Below are positions 19,801-31,164 of a stretch of DNA of 64,000 nt, piece by piece (position 1 is the stretch's first letter; each line of letters begins with the position of its first letter). The stretch is taken from positions 62,001 to 126,000 of the forward strand of contig JAGTXZ010000024.1 of NCBI GenBank assembly GCA_018398575.1. The letters run 5' to 3'. Both the position numbers and the translations under genes were made by a program. Under the pieces are notes generated by a model. It searched no databases, had not been told where the DNA came from, and saw nothing but the letters and a program-made list of their open reading frames with translations. The DNA is from Ampelomyces quisqualis. Taxonomy: Eukaryota > Ascomycota > Dothideomycetes > Pleosporales > Phaeosphaeriaceae.

Positions 19801-22748
19801 TCTCCGCGCCCAAAGAAGAACGGCAACTGCCCTTCCTGTCTCCAAGTACATTCCCGCGTCCTCCTCAAAGCATGTCGGACCCATGTTCGATGTCACTTGG
19901 ATGCCCATCCTCACAGCCTTGTCGAGTCAAGCCCAGGATCACAACATGGAAATCGTACGCTTATGCATCCAAGGCATCAAGCTTGCCATTCGCATTTCCT
20001 GCCTCTTTGACTTGGAGAGTTCACGGCAGGCGTTCGTCTCCTTCCTTGCCCGGTTCACCAACCTCTACAACCTCAGCGAGATGAAAGCTAAGAATATGGA
20101 GGCTCTGAAGACCTTGATCGAGATTGCACATAGCGAAGGCAATCTGCTGCGGGAATCGTGGCGCGGGGTCCTAACCTGCGTCTCTCAACTTGATCGCTTC
20201 CAGCTCATCTCTGCCGGCATAGACGAGCGCGCAGTGCCCGATGTTCTAAGGACCACCTCTGGTGCACAATCTCGAAAGACGCTCAATGCTCCGGCAAATC
20301 GACGGCGACCTTCGCAGGCAAGTAATATGAGTTTTCAGCCTGATGTAGCCGAGGAGAGTCGATCAACCGACATCGTTCGAGGCGTCGACCGCATCTTCAC
20401 CAACAGCGCCAACCTCTCAGGAGAGGCCATTGTTGATTTTGTAAAAGCTCTCACTCAAGTCAGTTGGCAAGAGATACAATCTTCAGGCCAAAGCGAATCA
20501 CCGCGCACCTACAGTCTGCAGAAGTTGGTCGAAATCAGTGGCTACAACATGACCCGTGTGCGATTCGAGTGGACAAACATTTGGCAGGTCTTGGGTGCTC
20601 ACTTCAACCAAGTGGGTTGTCATAACAACACAAATGTGGTCTACTTTGCTCTCAACTCCTTGCGGCAACTGTCCATGAAGTTTATGGAGATTGAAGAGCT
20701 TCCGGGGTTCAAGTTTCAAAAAGATTTCCTGAAGCCTTTTGAGCATATCATCAACAATGCCAGTGTTGTATCTGTCAAGGACATGGTACTGCGTTGTCTG
20801 ATCCAAATGATCCAAGCACGAGGCGAGAACATTCGATCTGGGTGGAAGACCATGTTCGGCGTCTTCACCGTGGCTGCGCGAGAGCCATACGGTAGGTTCT
20901 CACCTATCCCGAATCACGTATCCTTACTAACTCTTACCAGAGAGCATCGTAAATCTTGCATTTGAGAACGTCACCCAAGTCTACAACACTCGATTTGGCG
21001 TGGTCATATCACAAGGTGCATTCGCCGATCTCATCGTCTGTCTAACAGAATTCTCCAAGAACTACAAATTCCAAAAGAAGTCTTTGCAGGCAATTGAGCT
21101 TCTCAAGTCTTCGGTACCCAAGATGCTGCGAACTCCAGAATGCTCATTGTCTGCCCGCGCTGGCTTCATCAAGGCGTCCGAAACCGGCTCTTCGATACCA
21201 AAGCAACCCAGCCGCCAGACTCAAGAAGAGCAATTCTGGTTCCCAGTATTGTTCGCTTTCCACGATGTCTTGATGACAGGCGAGGATCTGGAAGTCCGGT
21301 CGAGAGCATTAAGCTATCTGTTTGACACTCTGATTGGCTACGGCGGCGACTTCCCTCGAGAATTCTGGGACATGCTGTGGCGGCAGCTGCTTTACCCCAT
21401 CTTCATGGTTCTGAAATCAAAATCGGAGATGACAAAGGTACTAAACCACGAAGAATTGTCCGTCTGGCTGTCCACCACCATGATTCAAGCATTGCGGAAC
21501 ATGATCAAGCTCTTCACGCACTTTTTCGAGTCGCTCGAGTACATGCTCGACCGATTCCTCGATCTGCTCGCGCTCTGCATCTGTCAGGAGAACGACACAT
21601 TGGCACGCATCGGCAGCAACTGTTTGCAACAATTAATCTTACAGAACGTGCAAAAGTTTGGTCCAGCTCACTGGAACCAGATTGTCAGCGCTTTCGTTGA
21701 GCTCTTCCAGCGCACAGAAGCAACAGCCCTGTTTTCTGCTGCTACTAGCGGCTCGACCCAGCATACGCCAGTCAACGGCTCACACGACACATCGGAATTT
21801 CAGACACCAACCGACGCGCACTCAGCCGAACTCTCCCTACAAGCACCCGTGCAAGATTCCCAACCCGAGAATGCACTCGGCATCAACGGCCTCTCAGCCT
21901 CCCGGCGCTCCTCCTTCATCACCTCCGACAACTCCGGCATGACCACCTCGGACCAACGCATGCCCTCACCTCTCCCAAAACGCCAAACCCAAGAACTCGA
22001 AGACTACCGCCCCGACGCCTCGGATCTCCAACAGCCCCCAGTTGTCGTCACCGCCGCACGCCGCCGCTTCTTCAACCAAATCATCACCAAATGCGTCCTT
22101 CAACTTCTCATGATTGAAACGGTGCAAGACCTCTTCACCAACGTGGCCGTGTACGAGAAGATCCCCTCCAACGACCTTTTGCAATTGATGGCGGTGCTGA
22201 AGAAATCCTACCACTTTGCCAAACGCTTCAACGCAAACCGCGAGCTGCGCTCCCGCCTCTTCCGCGAAGGCTTCATGAAACAGCCACCAAATCTACTCAA
22301 GCAAGAATCTGGTTCCGCAAGTGTCTACGTCTCCATCCTCTTCCGAATGTACCACGACACGTCCACGGAGCGCGCCGCCTCGCGCGCCCAGACTGAAGCA
22401 GCACTCATCCCCCTCTGCGAAGACATCCTCACCAGCTACATCCTCCTCGACGACGAAACTCAACAGCGCAACATCGTCACCTGGCGCCCTGTAGTCGTCA
22501 CCGTCCTCGATGGCTACGCGCACTTTGCCGAACCACAGTTTGAGCGCAATGTCTCTATTTTTGCACCCCTTGTCGTCGGCTTGCTCGGCACAGAAATGGA
22601 TAGAGACGTCCAGAGGGCCGTTCAGGCACTGGTCTACAAGGTTTTTCAGTCCCGGGTCGGCATGGGCGCTGACGCCGTGCGGCTGATGAGTAGAGCTGAG
22701 GTCGAGGCGGGCAGTCCGCGTGCGAGGAGGGCGAGTAGAGCGGGCTGA
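16871..22748 (+). CDS. SEC7: Sec7-type ARF guanine nucleotide exchange factor
   Basis: Two exons (16871-20891, 20941-22748) give 1942 aa, the usual size of large trans-Golgi Sec7/BIG ARF-GEFs. The start is taken at the ATG in CCCACCATGGCC, though an in-frame ATG at 16838 exists. Order: disordered acidic N-terminus with a SDHT/SDHA repeat (about residues 46-77); DCB region (FVIAALDTIAASKDARKT); HUS region, then the Sec7 catalytic domain (about 730-920) with the catalytic Glu in FRLPGEAQKIDRF (about E829) and SYSVIMLNVDQHSKK; HDS domains (for example NLSGEAIVDFVKALTQVSW and LQKLVEISGYNMTRVRFEW). The C-terminal half continues to a basic tail. It activates ARF1 on Golgi membranes to drive vesicle budding. 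Only one intron in 5.9 kb. Confidence 0.95.
17006..17101 (+). repeat. 12-bp coding repeat in SEC7 N-terminus
   Basis: Eight 12-bp units of the GCCTCGGACCAC type encode a (S-D/E/H-H-A/T/L) tetrapeptide run in the disordered N-terminus of Sec7. The central TCGGACCACACC copies are near identical, so length variation between isolates is likely. Confidence 0.85.
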
Positions 22749-23180
22749 TGGAAGGAGGTTGGACGCTGTGGCGGGAGGGCATGGGGACCTGCAAAGACAA
22801 GGAGAATAGCGCGTTTTCGTTTTGAAACTTGTGTATACATGATTTCCCTTCACCAGGTGTGTTTTGCCTTTTTTTTTTCTTCTCTTGCCGTCGTCGGCTT
22901 TTCTCTCTGTGTGTGAGGGGGGGGGACAGGATGTGGACTTTTGGAGCGCCGAGTGTATGGGAAAAGCTGCTAATTTTTATTATTTTCCTTGTTCGCTGAA
23001 GCTGCTTGTCTTCCATGTCCGAGAGTGTACTCCTAGTCCATGCTTCTTTTTTGTTCAAGTACGCTTGTCCCAACATGAACACAAATATATATATATATAT
23101 ATATATATGTACCATCCATACCGAGCCCTAGACGCCAGCCAAGGTACATTCACGTCCCCCGTCCCCCGTCCCCGTCGCCA
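22749..23180. other. Convergent 3' region SEC7 / PMS1
   Basis: 432 bp between the opposing stop codons. It holds T-rich and G-rich runs (22867-22880 and 22915-22926) and a (TA)n microsatellite at 23085-23108. No coding support. Confidence 0.6.
23085..23108. repeat. (AT)12 microsatellite
   Basis: Twelve uninterrupted AT units downstream of the PMS1 stop codon. Confidence 0.95.
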
Positions 23181-26100
23181 TCACCCCCGCTTCCTCTCCA
23201 CAAACCCCGCCAAATCCGTCTTTGCACATTTGCCAGTGACACCGTCAGCACGACCCTCACGCCACCCCCGCCATTTCTCCAGCCCAAATAAATGCCTCAT
23301 TGTCGGCCGCCCATGCGGACAACTCCACGGCTTATCCATGCACCCCATGTGCCGCACAATCTCGCGCATGCGCGCCCCCGTAAGCGTCTTGCCAATCATG
23401 ACGGAGCCCCGACAGGCTCTGCTCGCGAGTAATTTGGAGACCTTTGCGGGGCGCGGAATATATCTCGAAGTCGCCGTGGTTGACGACGACGGAGGAGGAG
23501 GGGTATCGAGGATCAGGGCGATGAGTTCTGAGAGATCGGCCGGGGTGAAGGTTACTTCTTTGGACATGGGGAGGGAGGTGAGGCTGCCTCTGTGGTGGTG
23601 GGGTGTGGAGGGGTCGGAAGGGGGGTGCATTTCTACGACGAAGCCGTTTGCGGTGAGGGAGGGTTTGTTGGCGAGGATGATTTCTTCTTCGACGGCGGTG
23701 AGGTCGAGGGGGTGCGGGTGCACGAGGCGTTGGGATACGAGTGTTGTTGTTGCGGAGAGGCGCTCAAAGTTGTATTTCTCGTCGCTGGCGTGTTGGTCGA
23801 TGATGAAGAGGTCCGAGGTTGGCGAGGTCGAAGTCGGAGGCCGCACGGCGATGATGAAGCCCAGGTTGAATTGGCCGATTATGCGCATCTCGTGAAAGTC
23901 GGATTTTGTGACGGTCAGGCTGAGGCGCTCTTCGGGGTCTTCCTTATTGAGTTGTGTGCTTGTCGGCAGAGATAGCTCGTCGATGGTAGCGTTTGAGGTA
24001 TCGAGAGATTGAGAAAGACTTTGTAGATGGCGGGCTATTGCGTCGACGCTGGTTTCAACGACTCGCTCAACATTCAAGGTCTGGTACTTGTTCGGAGACA
24101 CCCTGAAAATCTTGTTCGCGCGCTTCAGATTGGCTTCTGTCGGTCTAGCAGCAGTTTCCTCTGCTTCGGCGATCAGTTTCACAATCATTGCCTCTTCTCT
24201 TCTTTTTTTCTCGTCCTCGTCGACGTATTCGTCATCCGAACTTTCAGCGCCCGCTTGCATAACTGCTTCAACTCCTTGGGCTGGTTCTTCTCCCGATGCT
24301 TCCTCAGCTGGCTCCTGCTGAACAGGGCGGGAAGAAATCGCGACATCATCTGTGCGCGGTTCCTCGAAGGCTTTCAATGGAGCGCGCTTGTGAGGGGACG
24401 GGGAGCGTGCTGGCGCATCAATCATGCTGCTATCGTGGTCATCTTCAGCTTCGCCATCGCTACTTTCAAGTTGTGTACCTGGTGCCGCGAACCCACGAAG
24501 GCTTTTGAACAACGATTGCTGCTTTTTGTTTTGGTCGAGTGGTTTGCCAGACAATGAGAACTTGGGCGTGTGAATACTAGCCCGCTTGGAGGATCTGGAC
24601 TGGCTTCCACTACCAATCATCGAGACTGTGGTGGTATCGCCTATCGTTATAGTAGCCTGTTGGGTTGGTGTACGCATGGGCCGCATGCGGTCGAACGCAC
24701 TCTGTATCGTGCTTTGAGACAGGGGCTTCAGAGGAGTGTGTATAATGGAAGGAATCGGCTCCTGGAGCTGTTCGCTTTCCGTTGCGGCAGGTTCTGGTGA
24801 CCCAATCGAGCGCCCTCGCTCTGGACGTTGCACACTTTGTGAGGCCATACGCGCGTTGAAGTCTTGTACGACTTTCGATGGTTGTGCTGAGCGAATGGGA
24901 ACAGGAGATGCACCAAGTTCTGGTTCGAAAAGGGGCGATTGGGATACTTGGCGCAGAGGAGTAGTAGCGCGTTCATGTTCGGGAGAAACGCTCTGCTGCC
25001 GTACAGCAGAATGAAACACTCGCTCCCCCGTCGTCTTGCTGTTCTCTGGTGAGTTCATCCGTTTCTGCCTAGCAACATGTCGCACGATTCGCTCTTCGCC
25101 GGCAAACCTCTCAATGAGGCTAGCTTTTACGAATCCCGGAAGAACAGCTGCTGCTTCAGATGTATCTGATGGTGACGGCATGTCGGGCTTGCTACTCTTT
25201 GGTCTTGCAGCTACCACTGGCCCTTCAGAATCACTGCGGCCATCGACCGTTGTTGATTCCGTGCTGTCTCGTGACAGAAGCGTTGGGGTCTTGAATGCGG
25301 ATGCAACCGACTTCTTCGCTGAAGGATGGGCCTGGGGAACACTTTGGTCGTGTCCTTCAAAGAGTTGAGACAACGCCTCCTTCAAACTCTCCAACAGGGC
25401 TGTCTGGTCATGCAGCATGATAGTCCTCTTGTCGGGGCTAACATTAACATCATAAGCATTGGTGTCGAGCTGAATGTCGGCAAAAATAAAAGGAGATTGT
25501 GTGATGTTGTAAGATTTGTACACCTCGTTGATGGCCTTGGCAACTTGAGGTAAGTTACAAGGCCGAGAGTTGACGAAGAACATTTGCCGATCAGGTGTCT
25601 GCCGGCCTTCACCAACGACTGGGCGCGAGATGTGGCCGACAAGCTTTACAGTGCGAGAGCTAGGGTCGTCTTGCGTACTCCAATTTCGTGCACTTTGTGT
25701 GGCGCCTGGCCGGCCTGAAGGATCCATTTGGAATGTAAGATTGAGCGGTATTAGCGCGCTGATTGTCTTTGCACCATACACATTTGAGATGTTATCCTTG
25801 GTGTTTGCGTTTGAGTTTGTCGAGAATGCTATAGTCTTCTTTCTAGTGCATGTCAGTCATGTGATCCGTCGTTTGCAGTGTGGTCGCTCACCCTTTCGGT
25901 ACCAGGTTGCTCACGCTGAACTTGACGCCCACACTGATGCATGCGTACGCATTGAGCAGCTGCAACACCTTGTTGTATTCTCGCTTGATGTTTTTCTCCA
26001 GCTCTTTGCGCCTGACCGGTAAGTTGTGGAACAACGTCTCTACTGCTACAGTGGTTCCCTGCTTGGCGGCTACGACAGACGTTGCCTTTAGTTTGCCTGA

Positions 26101-26561
26101 TTGCTCAAACTCAAGCTTGGTGCCTCTGGGCCCATCGGCAGGTCGAGCTGTCACGATGTGAAAATTTGAAAGAGCGCATAGCGACGAGAGCGCTTCGCCA
26201 CGGAAGCCAAAAGTCTGCAGAGAGGACAGGTCGTCATATGACGAGAGCTTTGATGTGTAGTGCTTGAGTGCTACGGTTTCGTAGTCATCAGGTGCAATGC
26301 CACCACCATTGTCCTGCACCTCGATAGCATCGAGGCCATTGTTTCGGAATCGGACTTCTGCGTAACACGTAACACATTAGTCTAGTGAGTCGTGCCCATT
26401 AACGACGGCTGTGCTGGGCAAAAGTGCGTACCGACTGAGGTGGCGCCCGCATCAAGGCTGTTTTCAACAAGCTCTTTACAGACAGACTGCAGGTCGACAA
26501 TGACCTGTCCGGATTGTATCTGGTGCACCGACCGGCCCTCTATGGGCTTGATCGTGGCCAT
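23181..26561 (-). CDS. PMS1: DNA mismatch repair protein Pms1 (MutL, PMS2 type)
   Basis: Three exons (26432-26561, 25892-26357, 23181-25842) give 1085 aa. The GHKL ATPase comes first: MATIKPIEGRSVHQIQSGQV, CKELVENSLDAGATS, VQDNGGGI and TFGFRGEALSSL. The transducer domain follows (FFVNSRPCNLPQVAKAIN). A long disordered Ser/Pro/Glu-rich linker (about 340-780) separates it from the C-terminal endonuclease/dimerisation domain, which keeps the metal-binding DQHASDEKYNFE (about 881-892), ACRGSVMIG and CPHGRPT (about 1040). These are diagnostic of the nicking MutL-alpha subunit, so it is the PMS2/yeast Pms1 orthologue that pairs with Mlh1, not Mlh3 or Mlh1 itself. An ACGCGT box lies 87 bp upstream of the start. 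Confidence 0.96.
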
Positions 26562-26842
26562 GTCATTGCATGTCGATGTTGTTCCAGACTTGACTGGTCG
26601 CTGTGGAAGAGCAGGTGATTTCGTGAGACGTCTGACGGGGCAGCTCGACGCGTCGCGTTGATGGTGGGGCACGCGCTACCGGTAAGTACCTCCGACTATG
26701 TACCGGTCACGTTACTTGATAAATCCCTACGATCCCCACATCCCGTGCCATTGCTTCTGTAAAAGTCATACGCGCGATAACTCCGCCAACAGCTCAAAGA
26801 GCCCAGCCCGTTGTATCCTTTCTCTAGACGCCTTGCTTGATC
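26562..26842. promoter_or_regulatory. Divergent promoter PMS1 / acidic hypothetical, with ACGCGT box
   Basis: 281 bp between start codons. The palindrome ACGCGT at 26648-26653 matches the MluI cell-cycle box bound by MBF in fungi, which controls replication and repair genes at G1/S. ACGCGT also occurs elsewhere in the window, so the box is only suggestive. Confidence 0.45.
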
Positions 26843-28358
26843 ATGGCCGCCCTGCTTGGACAGGTCTACTCGTTCTTTACAGCTCAGCCTAGCGCTAACG
26901 CTCAGATGGAGGAAGAGGAGGGTGAAGAAGAGGAAGAAGAGAGTGACGATGGAGAAGAGGACAATAATGAAGATGGCGGCAGAGAATGGGATGATATCGA
27001 ACACGGGGATGCTCTCAAGTGGTTATCGGATGCCAAGGCTCCTGCAAAGCGAACACTGTACGTTTCTTTTTCACTCGTGGCTGTCTATCGTGTGTGATAT
27101 GCGTGCACAGCTTTAGGCGCTGATTGGTGAGGAACAGAACAGCCCAGCTGCGCCGTGAATACGAACAGGCTCTCAAGGAGGATGACATGGCCATCTCTCG
27201 CGCTCAAACATATCTTGTGCACCGTGCCGCCAAAGAATGCCGTATTCTGACAAGCCAAATGTCTCAAAAGCTACCTAAAGAATGTATACAGCATATTCTA
27301 CGCTATCTGTGCATCGAAGAGCGACCTATACCAGTTGGACCGAAGTTTCACTTCAAGCAATACGGCAAAATTACCAAGACCACATATCTTCCGCACCTGG
27401 CGACTGCACTATCCCATGGCCGGACTCAAATTGACCACAGCGAAACATCAGATTCGAGCTTGTTGATGATGGACAGCCACATCTTTCAGAGGGAATACAT
27501 GGGTGAAGCTGGTGCCGCGGAGGCATTGCGGGTGTATCTTACCAATAACACATTTTCCATCTGCAACGTAGAGGATGGCATCGCTCACTTCTTCGAGGTT
27601 CCGAGTACTCTCGCTTCTGTTCGTAAACTACAAATCCGTGTCAAGTACGAGCACTTCTTGAACGTGTGCGAGGAGGGTGTTCCGTTACGCCAAGGGGGCC
27701 GTCTCGCCGCTCGTGAAAAGTTTGCCAACGAACGCAACTTGTTGCGCACTTCAAACAGCGCCCTCCGTGTGCTCTTGATGCTGCCACAGAAACGAGTCAG
27801 GAAGAAGGCCTTGGATATCGAGTTCATCATAATGACTTCGCTCTGGAGTGAAGGCACCCCTCCCGGCTTTTCAGGAGATGCGGTGGACGGGTATTCCCAG
27901 CGGGCGTTCATCAACCTCCTCCAAGCTCTCAGAAACACATTCTACACGCTCATGTATGACATGGGGCAGAGCAAGATCAGGATCGTCCATCATGACGAGG
28001 ACATGTCGGCATTTCCTCGAGATATCACTGCATTATGGAGCCTGACCAGAACGCAGTGGGAACAAGTACGTACCAGCCTCTCCTTCCGGTCTCTTCCCGA
28101 AATGTCGTGTCCATGGAGGGTAGTGTGTTTTTAACCGTTTGTCAGGAAAAGTCTGCGAACCATGGCAGGTCCGATTGGACGACGGGATTCTATCTGGGCC
28201 CTAGGGAGCTTGACGACACTTCAGATCTGCACGGTGCGTTTCCCGCAACGGAAACGGCAGCACTGCTCCGTGAGCGATGGGGCGTTGCGAACGCATTGCG
28301 AGAAAACAGGCCGAAGACGCCAATCAAGAGAGGTCGTTACTGGCCTGTTAGGCGCTGA
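26843..28358 (+). CDS. Hypothetical protein with acidic N-terminus (lineage-restricted family)
   Basis: Three exons (26843-27057, 27138-28065, 28146-28358) give 451 aa. Residues 1-20 (MAALLGQVYSFFTAQPSANA) are mildly hydrophobic, followed by a strongly acidic run (about 22-50) and a charged helix (LTAQLRREYEQALKEDDMA). Then KLPKECIQHILRYLCIEE resembles the first helices of an F-box. The central part (FQREYMGEAGAAEALRVYL, NNTFSICNVEDGIAHFF, VRKLQIRVKYEHF) has the layout of a large, poorly characterised family common in Dothideomycetes, with a C-terminal VRR. An F-box-like role in ubiquitin ligase adaptors is only a suggestion. Splice sites restore one long frame across all exons, so the gene is real; its function is unknown. 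Confidence 0.72.
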
Positions 28359-28898
28359 TCGCCAGGTTCTGCATTGCTTGTCATGATTCGCACTCACACA
28401 GTGCACGTCTGGTGGTGTCTTCCTCTCTGAGGTGTGGTTAACAAGCGGTTGGCGCCGATGGGTTGAGTACCTGAACTCGTAGACGCATTTCCAAGACTGC
28501 GCGGCTGCGCCGTGTGGTTTTGGGTCTTCGCGCAGCACGTGACGGGGCCACCAACACTGCCCGGAACCCGCAAAGCCGCGATCCGGGATCTCCTTTGGGC
28601 GGGCAGCTGCAGCCCTTTCAGCATCGGCAACTAAACCCCATTGGACGGCTAGCGCCACGAAAAGAGCACCGAGTCAATCACATGACTCGCAGTGGCCAAT
28701 GCGCGCCGAGATGGAATTGTGCAATTAAACACCCTTTTCATCGCCCATGTCCGAGTCCGCGTCGGCCAAGCGTCTTCCACCAGCAATCGCCAGGACGGCC
28801 ACCCTGCAGAGTACCGACGTCCCTTTCCCCCGCGACTCCCGCACGCTCGACGTCCTAATCATACCTTCACCTGCGCCACGCAGCCCTCCCTCTCCGAC
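28359..28898. other. Intergenic upstream of ERG5
   Basis: 540 bp between two plus-strand genes, expected to hold the 3' UTR of the hypothetical gene and the ERG5 promoter. The overlapping short ORFs have no family signature. Confidence 0.5.
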
Positions 28899-30657
28899 AT
28901 GGCAGCCAACGCGAGCTTCGTCTCGCCCACGGCGGACGCAAAGGTCGCCCACGTGATTACCCAGCTGGACGGCAGCGGCATTCTCGGCGCCTTCTTCAGC
29001 GGCTTCAGCATGTGGCGGGCTCTTCTGACACTGGCAGCACTGGCGGTGGCGTACGACCAATGTAAGAACACGTCCATGCCATGCGCCCGCTCCGCTGACA
29101 CCCGCGCAGTCATGTACGTCTATCGCAAGGGGTCCATCGTCGGCCCCTCGTGGAAGGCGCCCTTCATTGGGCCCTTCCTCGACTCTGTCAACCCTGACTT
29201 CACCAAGTACTACGCGAAATGGGCATCGGGTCCTCTCAGCTGCGTTTCCGTCTTCCACAAGTACGCGCCCTTCACGTCTTCTCCCTGACGCCTTGCACTA
29301 ACCCATGTCCCAGATTCGTTGTCATCGCCTCAACACGCGACATGGCTCGCAAAATCTTCAACTCGCCCGCTTTCGTAAAGCCCTGCGTCGTTGACGCTGC
29401 CTACAAGCTCCTGCGCCCCGAAAACTGGGTTTTCCTCGACGGCCGCGCACACGTAGACTACCGCAAGGGTCTCAACAGCCTCTTCACCCGCCAGGCTCTC
29501 GAGCAGTACCTGCCAGGACAGGAGGAGATCTATAACAGCTACTTCAAGCGCTGGGTCAACCTCTCGCAGGTGGAGAACAAGGGCAAACACGTCCCGTGGA
29601 TGCAGGAGTTCCGCTTCTTGATCACTGCTGTGAGCTGCAGGACTTTTGTTGGCCACTACTGCTCGGACGAGGCTGTAAAGAAGATTGCCGACGACTACTA
29701 CCTCATCACGGCTGCGCTTGAGCTTGTCAACTTTCCCATCATTCTGCCTTTCACCAAGAGCTGGTACGGAAAGAAGTCGGCCGACATGGTATTGGAGGAG
29801 TTCTCCAAGTGCGCCGCAAAGGCCAAGGTGCGCATGGCAGCTGGTGGCAAGAAGGAGTGCATTCTCGATTTCTGGGTCGACAACATGATCCAGTCCGACA
29901 AGTACCGCAAGAGGGTCGAGGCCGGCGAGAAGGTTGACTCATCGGAGAAGCCTACCACCGTCATTCGCTGGTTCAGCGACATCGAGATTTCCATGACCAT
30001 CTTCACCTTCCTCTTTGCCTCCCAGGACGCCACCTCGTCCGCCGCAACATGGCTCTTCCAGATCATGGCCGACCGACCCGAGTTCCTCGACAAGGTTCGC
30101 GAGGAGAACATTCAGGCCAGAAACGGCGACATCCATGCCCCTCTGTCTCTTGACGCTATCGAGAAGCTGCAATGGACTCGCGCCGTGGTCAAGGAAACCC
30201 TGCGCTACCGTCCTCCCGTCATCATGGTTCCCTACCTCGCAAAGAAGGACTTCCCTGTCACGCCTGAATACACTGTTCCCAAGGGCTCCATGGTCATTCC
30301 TACTACCTACATGGCACTACACGACGCTGAAGCATATCCGAACCCCGACTCTTTTGAGCCTGAGCGATGGATCACCGGCACTGCGGACCAGCAAACCAAG
30401 AACTGGCTCGTGTTCGGTACCGGGCCGCATTACTGCCTGGGCCAGACATATGCGCAGGCCAACCTCATGCTCATGATTGGCAAGGCCAGTATGATGCTTG
30501 ATTGGAACCACATGGTGACGGACAAGAGTGAGGTGATCAAGGTGTTTGCCACCATCTTCCCCATGGTAAGCTGACCCCGACGATGAACAGACAAAGAAGA
30601 CTTGCTAACACGGCACAGGACGATTGCTTTCTCACATTCAAAGACCGGGCATCATAG
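28899..30657 (+). CDS. ERG5: Sterol C-22 desaturase, cytochrome P450 CYP61
   Basis: Four exons (28899-29061, 29110-29260, 29314-30565, 30619-30657) give 534 aa. The N-terminal membrane anchor lies around residues 30-60 (GFSMWRALLTLAALAVAYDQ). P450 motifs are present: I-helix FLFASQDATSSAATWLFQIM, the ExxR in KETLRYRPPVIMVPY, PERW (FEPERWITG) and the haem loop FGTGPHYCLGQTYAQ with the axial Cys at about 479. The sequence matches CYP61/Erg5, which puts the C22-C23 double bond in the side chain late in ergosterol synthesis at the ER. The 13-codon last exon (DDCFLTFKDRAS) is small but restores the conserved end. Confidence 0.95.
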
Positions 30658-31164
30658 ATGATTCTTCACTTTCTTCGCGATGCAACGCGCAGCTGCCCAG
30701 CGAATTCTTGCATTTGCATCTTATCAAACTGGAGTTGAATATCTTTTGGTTGTTCTTCAAGGATAGAGCTATAGGCTCATTCTTGCCTTCTTAGACTTAA
30801 TTACGGGGCTTGGTACTTCGTGACTGAAGATGCTGATGGTTCTGGTCGCCCAGACCTGGGGCAGGATTGAGAGCCCACTACGGGTGGTGACGATGATCAA
30901 TGCATGGGGGATAGAGTTGAAGTAATGTTATGGGCGGAAACGCACCGGCAGTTGGAAGACTCACAGTCGTGCATGCGGAGGTTTGTGACGTGCCCGCCAT
31001 CGGGGCTCCTCAGCAGCACGGCATTTGCCAAGAGGCGCTAGTGTTCCGAAGCTATGGCCACCAAAGTTTGAAGAGGCGCTCCACGACCCGACCAATGCAA
31101 CCGTCATCGTGGACATCACCACGCAATAGTGCTTCTTACACGCCACTGCACCGTTTCAGTCACA
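30658..31164. other. Intergenic ERG5 / CTK2
   Basis: 507 bp between tandem plus-strand genes. It should contain the ERG5 3' UTR and the promoter of the cyclin gene. I see no repeat or conserved frame. Confidence 0.5.

Noticed and set aside
22864..23895. 343-codon plus-strand frame across the PMS1 3' end
   Set aside because: Its right two thirds are antisense to the conserved PMS1 endonuclease domain; the rest is UTR with poly-T and poly-G runs.
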